The notes under the pieces were generated by a model, which worked only from the letters and a program-made list of their open reading frames with translations, searched no databases and was not told the origin of the DNA. A stretch of DNA of 6,700 nt from contig JALVXO010000257.1 in NCBI GenBank assembly GCA_027022775.1, positions 1 through 6,700 on the forward strand, read 5' to 3'. Position 1 is the first letter of the stretch, and every line of letters begins with the position of its first letter. The DNA comes from Campylobacteraceae bacterium. Its GTDB lineage: Bacteria; Campylobacterota; Campylobacteria; Campylobacterales; Sulfurovaceae. Of the stretch, positions 1-5,475 are shown piece after piece. The position numbers were made by a program, and so were the translations under genes.

Positions 1-525
1 TAAAAAATATTTAGGGCTAAACTCTACTACACTCTCCTCTGCCTCTTGAAAAATGCTTTTATTATGCTCGAAACTGACAACCCTAAACCCCTCAAACCCT
101 GCATCTTTTAGGGCTTTTTTATATTCGGTAATATACATTCCAAACCGGCACGGACCGCATCCGTTTGCTGTAACATGCACATATTTTCTAACTATTTCGC
201 TTGTTGGAATTTTCTTTTCATCGCGCAGATACTGCAAATATTTAATAAGGTTACCCACTGTAAAATAGACAGGGTTGCACTGCCCCCTGTTTCCGTAAAT
301 TTTGCCAAGTTCAAAAGAGCGGTTATCGGCATTTGGCAGCGGTGTATAATACTCCCCCAGCGATTTAGCCGCCGCCTGTAAAAGCCGCTCTCTTCTTGGA
401 GTCAGCCCTCCAAAAAGCAAAACAGTCTCCTCTTTTGGTGCATAATCAATTTTTGGAGGTATATCAGCCCACTGCTCTTGCTTTTTGCCGGCAAAGGATT
501 TGCCGATTTTTATCCGGTAAGACAC
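1..525 (-). CDS. 2-hydroxyacyl-CoA dehydratase activase-related protein (partial, N-terminal 175 codons)
   Basis: An open frame on the minus strand runs without a stop from a GTG at 523-525 off the left edge. The frame is the same as leuA and is closed upstream by the leuA stop, so the start must lie after it. GTG is the first usable codon and has AAGGGA a few bases upstream. The residues resemble the proteins associated with 2-hydroxyglutaryl-CoA dehydratase activase (COG3580/COG3581, BcrAD/BadFG-related): LTPRRERLL at about 41-49, GQCNPVYFTVGNLIKYL at 81-97, and GCGPCRFGMY at 122-131, with Cys83, Cys123 and Cys126 as possible iron-sulfur ligands. The typical ATPase (ASKHA) domain is not seen in this part, so this may be the dehydratase-like or C-terminal half encoded as a separate gene. 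The substrate cannot be read from sequence. Its place 9 bases behind leuA implies co-transcription. The family call rests on recalled motif similarity. Confidence 0.65.
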   Translation of the reverse strand, partial: MSYRIKIGKSFAGKKQEQWADIPPKIDYAPKEETVLLFGGLTPRRERLLQAAAKSLGEYYTPLPNADNRSFELGKIYGNRGQCNPVYFTVGNLIKYLQYLRDEKKIPTSEIVRKYVHVTANGCGPCRFGMYITEYKKALKDAGFEGFRVVSFEHNKSIFQEAEESVVEFSPKYFL

Positions 526-534
526 ACAAGTCCC

Positions 535-2094
535 TTATATCTTTTCGTTTGTTGCGCCTACTTTTTTTAGCATTCCTTTCATCGAAAGATAACTGTTTAG
601 CGCGCCGATATAGGCTCTGGCGCTTGCTAGCATTGTGTCTATGCTTAATCCGTGCCCGATTACAGGCGGTTCATCTTTATTAAAGGCAACCTGCACGGTT
701 ACATTTGCCAGCGCATCTTTGCCTTGTGAAACCGATTTAACTTTGTAATCTTTAAGCTCGCCGTGGTGCCCCGTAATTCTGTCTATTGTTTTAAACACTG
801 CATCTATTGTGCCGTCGCCTATTGCGGCATCTGTAATCTCTTTGCCGTCAGCGCTTTTTATTGTAACCGCTGCGCTTGGCACGCCGCCGGTTGAATCCAT
901 TAATTGCAGCGCCACAATTTCATACTCTTTTTTAACCGACGCAATATTATTGGTTATTAAAGCTCTTAAATCATCATCATAAATCTCTTTTTTCTTATCT
1001 GCAAGCTCTTTAAATTTCATAAATGCAGAGTTTAATTCATCTTCACTCAATTTAAAGCCAAGTTTTTCCAATTTATCTTTAAATGCCGCGCGGCCGGAGT
1101 GTTTGCCCAAAACCAAAGTGTCATCTTTATTTAACCCAATCTCTTCGGGTGAGAAAATTTCATAAGTTTTTTTATGTTTAAGCACCCCGTCTTGATGAAT
1201 TCCGCTCTCATGCGCAAATGCATTGCGCCCCACTATCGCTTTGTTTGGCTGCGGCTCTATACCGGTAATTGTTGCAATAAGGCGGCTTGTTGGGTATATC
1301 TCTTTTGTGTTGATTTTTGTCTCAACATTGCTGTAGTAATCGCTTCTAACCCTCAAAGCCATAACAATCTCTTCTAACGCCGCATTTCCTGCACGCTCGC
1401 CAAGCCCGTTTATTGTGCACTCAATCTGTCTTGCGCCCCCTTCGATTGCCGCTAAAGAGTTTGCAACCGCCAAGCCTAAATCGTTATGGTTATGCACCGA
1501 AATAATGGCTCTGTTTCCTATATGTGCATACATTTGGCTAATCATATCTTTAACTTCGCTAGGCATTCTAATGCCTACGGTATCTGGCAGGTTGATTGTG
1601 CCAGCACCTGCTTCTATTACCGCATCGCTAATCTCTTTTAAAAAGCCGATATCGCTTCGCCCCGCATCTTCACAGCTAAATTCGACATCCTGGGCAAAAC
1701 TTTTTGCAAGTTTTACCGCCTCTACTGCTCTTTTTATAACCTCATCGGGGCTCATTTTAAGTTTAAACTCCATGTGTATCGGACTGGTTGCAATAAATGT
1801 ATGGATGCGCTTTTTGGGTGCCGGCTCTATAGCTTTTGCCGCCTGGATGATATCGTTTTCCAAAGCGCGCGCCAGTGAGCAGACTGTAGAGTTTTTAACA
1901 ACTTGCGCAATTTTATTTATTGCATCAAAATCCCCCGGGCTTGCCGCTGCAAAGCCTGCCTCTATAACATCAACCCCAAGGCGCTCTAATTGCGTTGCAA
2001 TCTGGATTTTCTCTTTTGTGTTCATAGAGGCGCCGGGACTTTGCTCTCCGTCTCTTAAAGTGGTGTCGAAAATTATAATTTGTTCTTTACTCAT
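535..2094 (-). CDS. leuA: 2-isopropylmalate synthase
   Basis: LeuA condenses acetyl-CoA with 2-oxoisovalerate to give 2-isopropylmalate, the first committed step of leucine synthesis, in the cytoplasm. The protein is 519 residues, usual for the long bacterial form. The TIM-barrel catalytic domain opens with DTTLRDGEQSPGASM (10-24). Expected metal ligands are Asp10, His201 and His203 (HNHND, 201-205) and Asn237 (GLGERAGNAALEE). The linker motif AFAHESGIHQDGVLKH lies at 292-307. The C-terminal leucine-binding regulatory domain runs from about 390 to 512 and contains GDGTIDAVFKTID and GHGLSIDTMLASARAY, so leucine feedback inhibition is expected. The ATG is preceded by AAAGG with 8 bases between. 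Upstream lies a small ORF with three consecutive Leu codons, suggesting a second, expression-level leucine control. The activase-like gene follows at once. No catalytic residue appears to be missing. Confidence 0.97.
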   Translation of the reverse strand: MSKEQIIIFDTTLRDGEQSPGASMNTKEKIQIATQLERLGVDVIEAGFAAASPGDFDAINKIAQVVKNSTVCSLARALENDIIQAAKAIEPAPKKRIHTFIATSPIHMEFKLKMSPDEVIKRAVEAVKLAKSFAQDVEFSCEDAGRSDIGFLKEISDAVIEAGAGTINLPDTVGIRMPSEVKDMISQMYAHIGNRAIISVHNHNDLGLAVANSLAAIEGGARQIECTINGLGERAGNAALEEIVMALRVRSDYYSNVETKINTKEIYPTSRLIATITGIEPQPNKAIVGRNAFAHESGIHQDGVLKHKKTYEIFSPEEIGLNKDDTLVLGKHSGRAAFKDKLEKLGFKLSEDELNSAFMKFKELADKKKEIYDDDLRALITNNIASVKKEYEIVALQLMDSTGGVPSAAVTIKSADGKEITDAAIGDGTIDAVFKTIDRITGHHGELKDYKVKSVSQGKDALANVTVQVAFNKDEPPVIGHGLSIDTMLASARAYIGALNSYLSMKGMLKKVGATNEKI

Positions 2095-2114
2095 TTTTTA
2101 TGCCTTTATTGTGT

Positions 2115-2126
2115 TAAAATATTTTA
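2115..2126. promoter_or_regulatory. 12-bp AT palindrome just upstream of leuA
   Basis: A perfect palindrome, TAAAATATTTTA, sits about 20 bases before the leuA start, between the leader ORF stop and the leuA ribosome binding site. It could be an operator. On the minus strand its TAAAAT could also be a second -10 box giving a very short leader. In an AT-rich intergenic region such a palindrome can also arise by chance. No GC-rich terminator hairpin is seen here. Confidence 0.25.
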
Positions 2127-2158
2127 TGTTAGAATAGCCGTTTTATGGTCGAAAGAGT

Positions 2159-2230
2159 TTAAGCAGAAAGCAGGAGGATAGACGAAGCTTTATAAAAAAA
2201 TGTTTTTACCGACGAAATGGTGTAATACAT
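2159..2230 (-). CDS. Putative leucine leader peptide of leuA (23 aa)
   Basis: A 23-codon ORF lies on the minus strand between the leuA promoter and leuA. It reads M-Y-Y-T-I-S-S-V-K-T-F-F-Y-K-A, then SSILLLSA and TAA. Codons 18-21 are Ile-Leu-Leu-Leu (ATC CTC CTG CTT), two codons before Ser-Ala-stop has been read through. An AAAGGA Shine-Dalgarno sequence lies about 7 bases before its ATG. The stop is 64 bases upstream of the leuA ATG. Consecutive codons for the end-product amino acid close to the end of a tiny ORF are the hallmark of leader peptides that sense charged tRNA, as in leuL of enterobacteria. No similarity to a known leader could be tested. The mechanism is uncertain because no clear intrinsic terminator follows, so translational or Rho-dependent control is possible. 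It also contains Tyr-Tyr and Phe-Phe-Tyr, but leuA downstream favours Leu as the signal. Confidence 0.6.
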   Translation of the reverse strand: MYYTISSVKTFFYKASSILLLSA

Positions 2231-2248
2231 TGTCTATCCTTTCTCTTT
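2167..2248 (-). promoter_or_regulatory. leuA leader RNA hairpin pairing leader RBS with Leu codons
   Basis: In the minus-strand transcript AGGATAGAC (2240-2232), which contains the Shine-Dalgarno of the leader ORF, is perfectly complementary over 9 bases to GTCTATCCT (2183-2175), which spans the Ser-Ile-Leu codons of the same ORF. Four further pairs (2248-2245 with 2170-2167) lie beyond a 4x4 internal loop. A ribosome paused on the Leu codons would hold this stem open. Competing pairings exist: GGATAG (2239-2234) with CTATTC (2137-2132), and AAAGAG (2248-2243) with CTCTTT (2157-2152), both after the leader stop. Mutually exclusive pairings are what an attenuation switch needs. Folding energies were not computed. 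Confidence 0.5.
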
Positions 2249-2277
2249 AATTTGAAGAGCCTGTAAGCTTTTAAGGT

Positions 2278-2286
2278 ATTGTAGCA
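2278..2286 (-). promoter_or_regulatory. Predicted sigma70 promoter of leuA leader and leuA (extended -10)
   Basis: On the minus strand TGC TACAAT matches an extended -10 element (TGn followed by a TATAAT-like hexamer). A weak -35-like TTGGTT lies 19 bases upstream. Transcription would begin near 2271, leaving about 40 bases before the leader ATG at 2230. The position is compatible with the leader ORF being transcribed with leuA. Confidence 0.5.
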
Positions 2287-2326
2287 AAATGCACTTAAAA
2301 TTAACCAAAAATTAAACTTTTTTTTA

Positions 2327-2332
2327 TATAAT
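2327..2332 (+). promoter_or_regulatory. Predicted sigma70 -10 box of rpmE
   Basis: A perfect TATAAT is preceded by a run of T (2318-2325) and has no convincing -35 hexamer. This is the usual look of housekeeping promoters in Campylobacterota. Transcription would start near 2339, giving a 5' leader of about 65 bases before rpmE. It stands back to back with the leuA promoter. Confidence 0.6.
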
Positions 2333-2348
2333 TGCGCACCAAAAGAGC

Positions 2349-2391
2349 TGTTTGCTGTCTCGCATCGGGCGTTGCAGTGAACAATTTTTTT
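2349..2391 (+). promoter_or_regulatory. Hairpin with T run in the rpmE 5' leader (possible attenuator)
   Basis: The predicted rpmE leader holds a 9-pair stem (2349-2357 with 2375-2383, two G-U pairs) enclosing a possible inner stem CGC/GCG (2361-2363 with 2369-2371). One base later come seven T (2385-2391), then the GAGGAAA ribosome binding site. The layout resembles a weak intrinsic terminator or a ribosomal-protein leader. L31 leader motifs are known in other bacterial groups, but I cannot say that this matches one of them. Confidence 0.35.
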
Positions 2392-2404
2392 ATGAGGAAA
2401 TGTT

Positions 2405-2605
2405 ATGAGAAAAGATATCCACCCAGAGTATGTTGATTGCAAAGTAACATGCGCCTGCGGTAACAGTTTTGTTGTTAAATCTACAAAACCTGAACTGTCT
2501 ATCGATATTTGCAATGAGTGCCACCCATTCTTTACAGGTTCAGAGAAAATTGTAGATACAGCAGGGCGTGTTGACAAATTTAAGAGAAAATATAAACTCT
2601 CTTAA
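2405..2605 (+). CDS. rpmE: 50S ribosomal protein L31, zinc-binding type
   Basis: A protein of 66 residues, the normal length for bL31. It starts MRKDIHPEY, typical of the family. Cys16 and Cys18 (CAC) plus Cys36 and Cys39 (CNEC) form the four-cysteine zinc site, so this is the zinc-containing form and not the zinc-free paralogue made under zinc starvation. L31 sits at the central protuberance and helps bridge the two subunits. GAGGAAA lies 4 bases before the ATG, a strong ribosome binding site. The gene has its own promoter upstream and a terminator just behind its stop, so it is mainly monocistronic, although the downstream neighbours rsmI and rlmB also serve the ribosome. Confidence 0.97.
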   Translation: MRKDIHPEYVDCKVTCACGNSFVVKSTKPELSIDICNECHPFFTGSEKIVDTAGRVDKFKRKYKLS

Positions 2606-2628
2606 CAAAAAGGGCTTTGCCCTTTTTG
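2606..2628 (+). terminator. Intrinsic terminator of rpmE
   Basis: Starting directly after the rpmE stop, CAAAAAGGGC and GCCCTTTTTG form a perfect 10-pair stem around a TTT loop. The A and T tracts within the stem give the U run expected of an intrinsic terminator. Some readthrough toward rsmI is possible, as no clear promoter was found for rsmI. Confidence 0.85.
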
Positions 2629-2634
2629 AGATTA

Positions 2635-2720
2635 GAGCGAAGAGCCTAGAGATAAGAGCTAACAAGGTAGCTTCGCTTTTTTTAAGCGGCGCAGCCGCAC
2701 AATAAGCTCTTAGCTCTTAT
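2635..2720. repeat. Cluster of nested inverted repeats between rpmE and rsmI
   Basis: Several palindromic pairs overlap here. ATAAGAGCTA (2652-2661) is the exact inverse of TAGCTCTTAT (2711-2720). AGCGAAG (2636-2642) is the inverse of CTTCGCT (2671-2677), which runs into seven T. CGCTT and AAGCG (2674-2678, 2684-2688) flank a T5 loop. GCGGC and GCCGC (2686-2690, 2694-2698) flank a 3-base loop. The octamer AAGAGCTA occurs in direct (2654) and inverted copies. Together they resemble a small REP/MITE-like palindromic element or a second, bulky terminator. It has no coding content. Confidence 0.5.
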
Positions 2721-2737
2721 ATAAGGTTAACTTTTAA

Positions 2738-3553
2738 ATGCTTACCTTTATCCCGACTCCAATAGGAAATCTGCAAGATATCACATTTAGAACTTTAGAA
2801 GTTTTAAAAAGCGCCGAGATAGTTTTTTGCGAAGATACGCGCGTGGCAAAACAGCTTATTAAACTGCTTCAGGAGCGATTTGGCGCGAAATTTGGCAATT
2901 TTGAATTTATATCATTCCACGAACATAACCAGTTAAAAAGGCTGCAGGAGTTTGGAGATAAAATTAAAGAGAAAAACTGCGTCTATATGAGCGATGCAGG
3001 AATGCCCGGCATCTCAGACCCCGGCGCTCTTTTGGCAAAATATTGCCAGGAAAACAGTATAGATTACGACTTTTTGCCAGGAGCCAGCGCTGCACCGCTG
3101 GTTTATGCCGCAAGCGGCTTTGAAAGCGGCAAGTTTTGCTTTTACGGTTTTTTGCCGCAAAAAGGGAAAGCCAGAAGCGAAGAGCTTTTGAATATTTTAA
3201 ACAGTGCTTTTGATACTGTAATTTATGAAGCGCCGCACAGAATTATAAAACTGCTTGAAGAGATTTGCCAAACCGACCCCCAAAGAGAACTTTTTGCTGC
3301 AAAAGAGCTTACAAAAAAACATCAAAAGTTTTACAGATTAACTGCAAAAGAGCTGCATAAACAGCTGCAAAAAGATTCTACAAAAGGGGAATGGGCGCTT
3401 GTAATAAAAGGAAAAACAGAAAAAAGCCAAAAAATCGATATCCAGGAACTTTTAAAACTAAACCTCCCCCCAAAAACCAAAGCAAAACTAATAGCAAAAC
3501 TTACCGGAAAAACGGTTAAAGAGTGTTATGAAGAGGTGACAAAGAAAAAATAA
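2738..3553 (+). CDS. rsmI: 16S rRNA (cytidine-1402 2'-O)-methyltransferase
   Basis: RsmI uses S-adenosylmethionine to methylate the ribose of C1402 in the decoding centre of 16S rRNA. The 271 residues carry the family motifs in order: PTPIGNLQDIT (6-16), EDTR (32-35), FISFHEHN (57-64), SDAGMPGISDPG (85-96), LPGASA (113-118), FYGFLPQKGK (135-144) and YEAPHR (163-168). The Met-Pro-Gly inside the fourth motif replaces the more common Thr-Pro-Leu/Ala. The lysine-rich C-terminal end matches the usual short tail. The ATG is the first residue before the conserved N-terminus. The only visible ribosome binding site, TAAGG, is rather far (11 bases) from it. The order rpmE-rsmI-rlmB matches H. pylori as I recall it. 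Confidence 0.95.
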   Translation: MLTFIPTPIGNLQDITFRTLEVLKSAEIVFCEDTRVAKQLIKLLQERFGAKFGNFEFISFHEHNQLKRLQEFGDKIKEKNCVYMSDAGMPGISDPGALLAKYCQENSIDYDFLPGASAAPLVYAASGFESGKFCFYGFLPQKGKARSEELLNILNSAFDTVIYEAPHRIIKLLEEICQTDPQRELFAAKELTKKHQKFYRLTAKELHKQLQKDSTKGEWALVIKGKTEKSQKIDIQELLKLNLPPKTKAKLIAKLTGKTVKECYEEVTKKK

Positions 3554-3587
3554 GCTCTTGCTTAATTAAAAAAAGGTAAAATTTCTT

Positions 3588-4274
3588 ATGATTATTTACG
3601 GCAAGCAGGCGTGCTTTTATGCGCTGGAGAGACACAGTGAGAAAATAGAGACGGTTTATCTAACTAAAATCTCTATTTTACCAAAACATTTACTTAAAAA
3701 GTTCGGTTCTAAAATTAAAACAATCGAAAACAGATGGGCTCAAAAAATGAGCCGCGGCGGAAATCATCAAGGTATTTTAATAGAGATGAACCAGCCGCAG
3801 CCCCAAGATATTAAAAGTGTAAAAAACGGGGATTTTGTTTTAATTTTAGACAGTTTAACCGATGTGGGCAATATAGGTGCGATAATCAGAACCGCTTATG
3901 CAATGGGTGTAGAGAGTGTAGTTGCAACAGGTGTTAGGCAGTTGAATATTCCGGCGATTGTGCGCACCAGTTCGGGAGCAGCGCTCGATTTAACCCCAGT
4001 AATTTGCAGCAATATTTTAAATTTGCTAAATGAGTTAAAACAGCAGGGGTTTGAGCTTTACGGAGCCGATTTAGACGGCAAACCGCTGGAAACTGCAAAG
4101 TTTAACACAAAAAAGGTTCTGGTTTTGGGCAGTGAAGGCAAGGGTATCTCTAAGCGTGTAAAAGCTAAACTTGATGAGATTTACAAAATTACAATGCAAA
4201 GAGATTTTGACTCTTTAAATGTAAACGCGGCAGCGGCAATTTTTTTACATAGGATGAGCTATGCAAATAAATGA
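3588..4274 (+). CDS. rlmB: SpoU/TrmH-family rRNA 2'-O-methyltransferase (RlmB-like)
   Basis: A SPOUT-class methyltransferase that probably methylates the ribose of G2251 in 23S rRNA. The 228 residues include a short N-terminal substrate-binding domain (MIIYGKQACFYAL, then GNHQGI at 58-63). The catalytic domain shows motif 1 GNIGAIIRTA (94-103, Asn95 and Arg101), motif 2 LVLGSEGKGIS (178-188, Glu183) and motif 3 DSLNVNAAAAIFLHRM (208-223). These form the knotted SAM site. TrmH (tRNA Gm18) is the main alternative. The N-terminal domain and the neighbour rsmI favour an rRNA target. It follows rsmI by 34 bases, with AAAGG about 11 bases before the ATG, and its end overlaps the next gene by 14 bases. 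Confidence 0.85.
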   Translation: MIIYGKQACFYALERHSEKIETVYLTKISILPKHLLKKFGSKIKTIENRWAQKMSRGGNHQGILIEMNQPQPQDIKSVKNGDFVLILDSLTDVGNIGAIIRTAYAMGVESVVATGVRQLNIPAIVRTSSGAALDLTPVICSNILNLLNELKQQGFELYGADLDGKPLETAKFNTKKVLVLGSEGKGISKRVKAKLDEIYKITMQRDFDSLNVNAAAAIFLHRMSYANK

Positions 4275-5475
4275 TAAAAATTATTCATTGGAAGAGATTT
4301 CAACAATTACAAAAATATCGGTCACAAATTTAAAAAATTTATCCGAAAAAAAATGGGACAGGCTTAAAAAAACACAGGTTTACGGATTTATCCAGATTAT
4401 AGAGCGGGAATTTAAAACGGATTTAAGCGATTTAAAAGCAGAAGCCGAGAGATATTACCAAGAGAATCAGGAGAGATTTGCCGAAAGGCCGATTGATCTG
4501 GTTGATGTGGCAGATGCAGGAATAAACGGTGGTAAAATTATAAGCAACATTTTGGCTTTTATCTCTATTGCGGCAATTGCTTATGCAGGCTGGTACTATT
4601 TTGCAAAAGATAGCAAAAATCTTCCGCATCCGGCAGACCATAACCGCTCACAAGGGCTTTTCAGCGAAACTATAGATTCTGCCAAAAAATTGCTGGGCGG
4701 AGATAAAGAAAAAAATTCAACTGGCAATAAAACTGCAGAAAAAGCTGCTACACTTCCAGCAGAGAGCAACCCTGCAAAAAGAGAAAATACAAAAGAGCAT
4801 AAAAAATTTGACACTGTTACAGAAGAAAAAAACAGAACCCAAAAGAGTGAAATTGAAAAAAATTTAAGTATCAAAAAAGAGGTAAATAAACTTTTAATCA
4901 GCCAAAATGAGAGTTCTGCCGCGCAGAAGCAAGCAGAAAGCAATAACAGCAATCCAGAAAGCACACAAAACAGCATTGCAGCAAAACTGTCCGAAAATAA
5001 TAACTCCCAAATTGACAAAAAAGAAGAAAATATCTCTATGCTGCCGCCTGATATGCAAAAAACGGGGGTAAACTCTTCTGAAACAAACAGCAGCACATTA
5101 ACAGAAGACAACAGTTCACAAGCAGAACAAAACAGTACCATAACATCAGCAGATAGCAACAGTTCTGCCGAAGCTGCAGCAATTGCCAAGGCTGTAATGA
5201 GACCTAAAGCCAAAAGGCTCTGGGTTGGAATTTATAATTTAAACAGCCATAAAAGAACGGTACACACAATTTCTAAACCGCTGGATTTAAATATTGGCGA
5301 GGATACTTTAGCTATAGTTACAGGGCATAATAAATTTTCTGTAACTGCCGGCGGTATAGAGAAAGATTTTTCGAATGGAAAAACCCACAGAATCTATTTA
5401 ATAATCTCAAAAGACGGGATTAAAGAGATAAATAAAAAAGAGTATAGAAAAATAACCAAAAAAAGAGCATGGTAA
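4261..5475 (+). CDS. Single-pass membrane protein with RodZ-like layout and a sequon-rich periplasmic linker
   Basis: No confident family name. Four parts can be seen in 404 residues. Residues 1-60 are a helical, helix-turn-helix-like domain (YSLEEISTITKISVTNLKNL). One membrane segment covers about 93-115 (IISNILAFISIAAIAYAGWY). A low-complexity linker of about 195 residues (118-312) is rich in Asn, Ser, Glu and Lys. A C-terminal beta-type domain (about 318-404) contains LWVGIYNL and ends in Trp. With a cytoplasmic N-terminus, linker and C-domain would be periplasmic, as in RodZ, which links MreB to the wall machinery; that role here is inference. The linker has ten D/E-X-N-X-S/T sequons (Asn152, 191, 201, 228, 247, 257, 276, 284, 291, 300). 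AGGA lies 6 bases before the ATG, within the end of rlmB, so translation is probably coupled. The aminotransferase starts at once after its stop. Confidence 0.8.
   Translation: MQINDKNYSLEEISTITKISVTNLKNLSEKKWDRLKKTQVYGFIQIIEREFKTDLSDLKAEAERYYQENQERFAERPIDLVDVADAGINGGKIISNILAFISIAAIAYAGWYYFAKDSKNLPHPADHNRSQGLFSETIDSAKKLLGGDKEKNSTGNKTAEKAATLPAESNPAKRENTKEHKKFDTVTEEKNRTQKSEIEKNLSIKKEVNKLLISQNESSAAQKQAESNNSNPESTQNSIAAKLSENNNSQIDKKEENISMLPPDMQKTGVNSSETNSSTLTEDNSSQAEQNSTITSADSNSSAEAAAIAKAVMRPKAKRLWVGIYNLNSHKRTVHTISKPLDLNIGEDTLAIVTGHNKFSVTAGGIEKDFSNGKTHRIYLIISKDGIKEINKKEYRKITKKRAW

Noticed and set aside
53..683. Short plus-strand ORFs at the left end
   Set aside because: They are shadows of the activase-like gene and the leuA end on the minus strand, where the frame stays open to the edge and shows family motifs.
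1415..2137. 240-codon plus-strand ORF opposite leuA
   Set aside because: LeuA is certain on the minus strand, and the opposite reading shows no family motifs and no ribosome binding site.
2206..2577. 123-codon minus-strand ORF covering rpmE and the leuA leader
   Set aside because: It lies antisense to the unmistakable L31 gene. The short leader ORF in this region is in another frame and has its own ribosome binding site.
2718..2723. TATATA as a promoter -10 box for rsmI
   Set aside because: It lies only about 15 bases before the rsmI ATG, overlaps an inverted-repeat arm and has no -35 partner. Transcription would start almost at the start codon and remove the ribosome binding site.
4596..5213. 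205-codon hydrophobic ORF antisense to the membrane-protein gene
   Set aside because: It is a mirror of the low-complexity Asn/Ser/Glu/Lys linker, whose codons read as Leu/Phe/Ser on the other strand. The sense gene has a ribosome binding site, operon context and domain structure.
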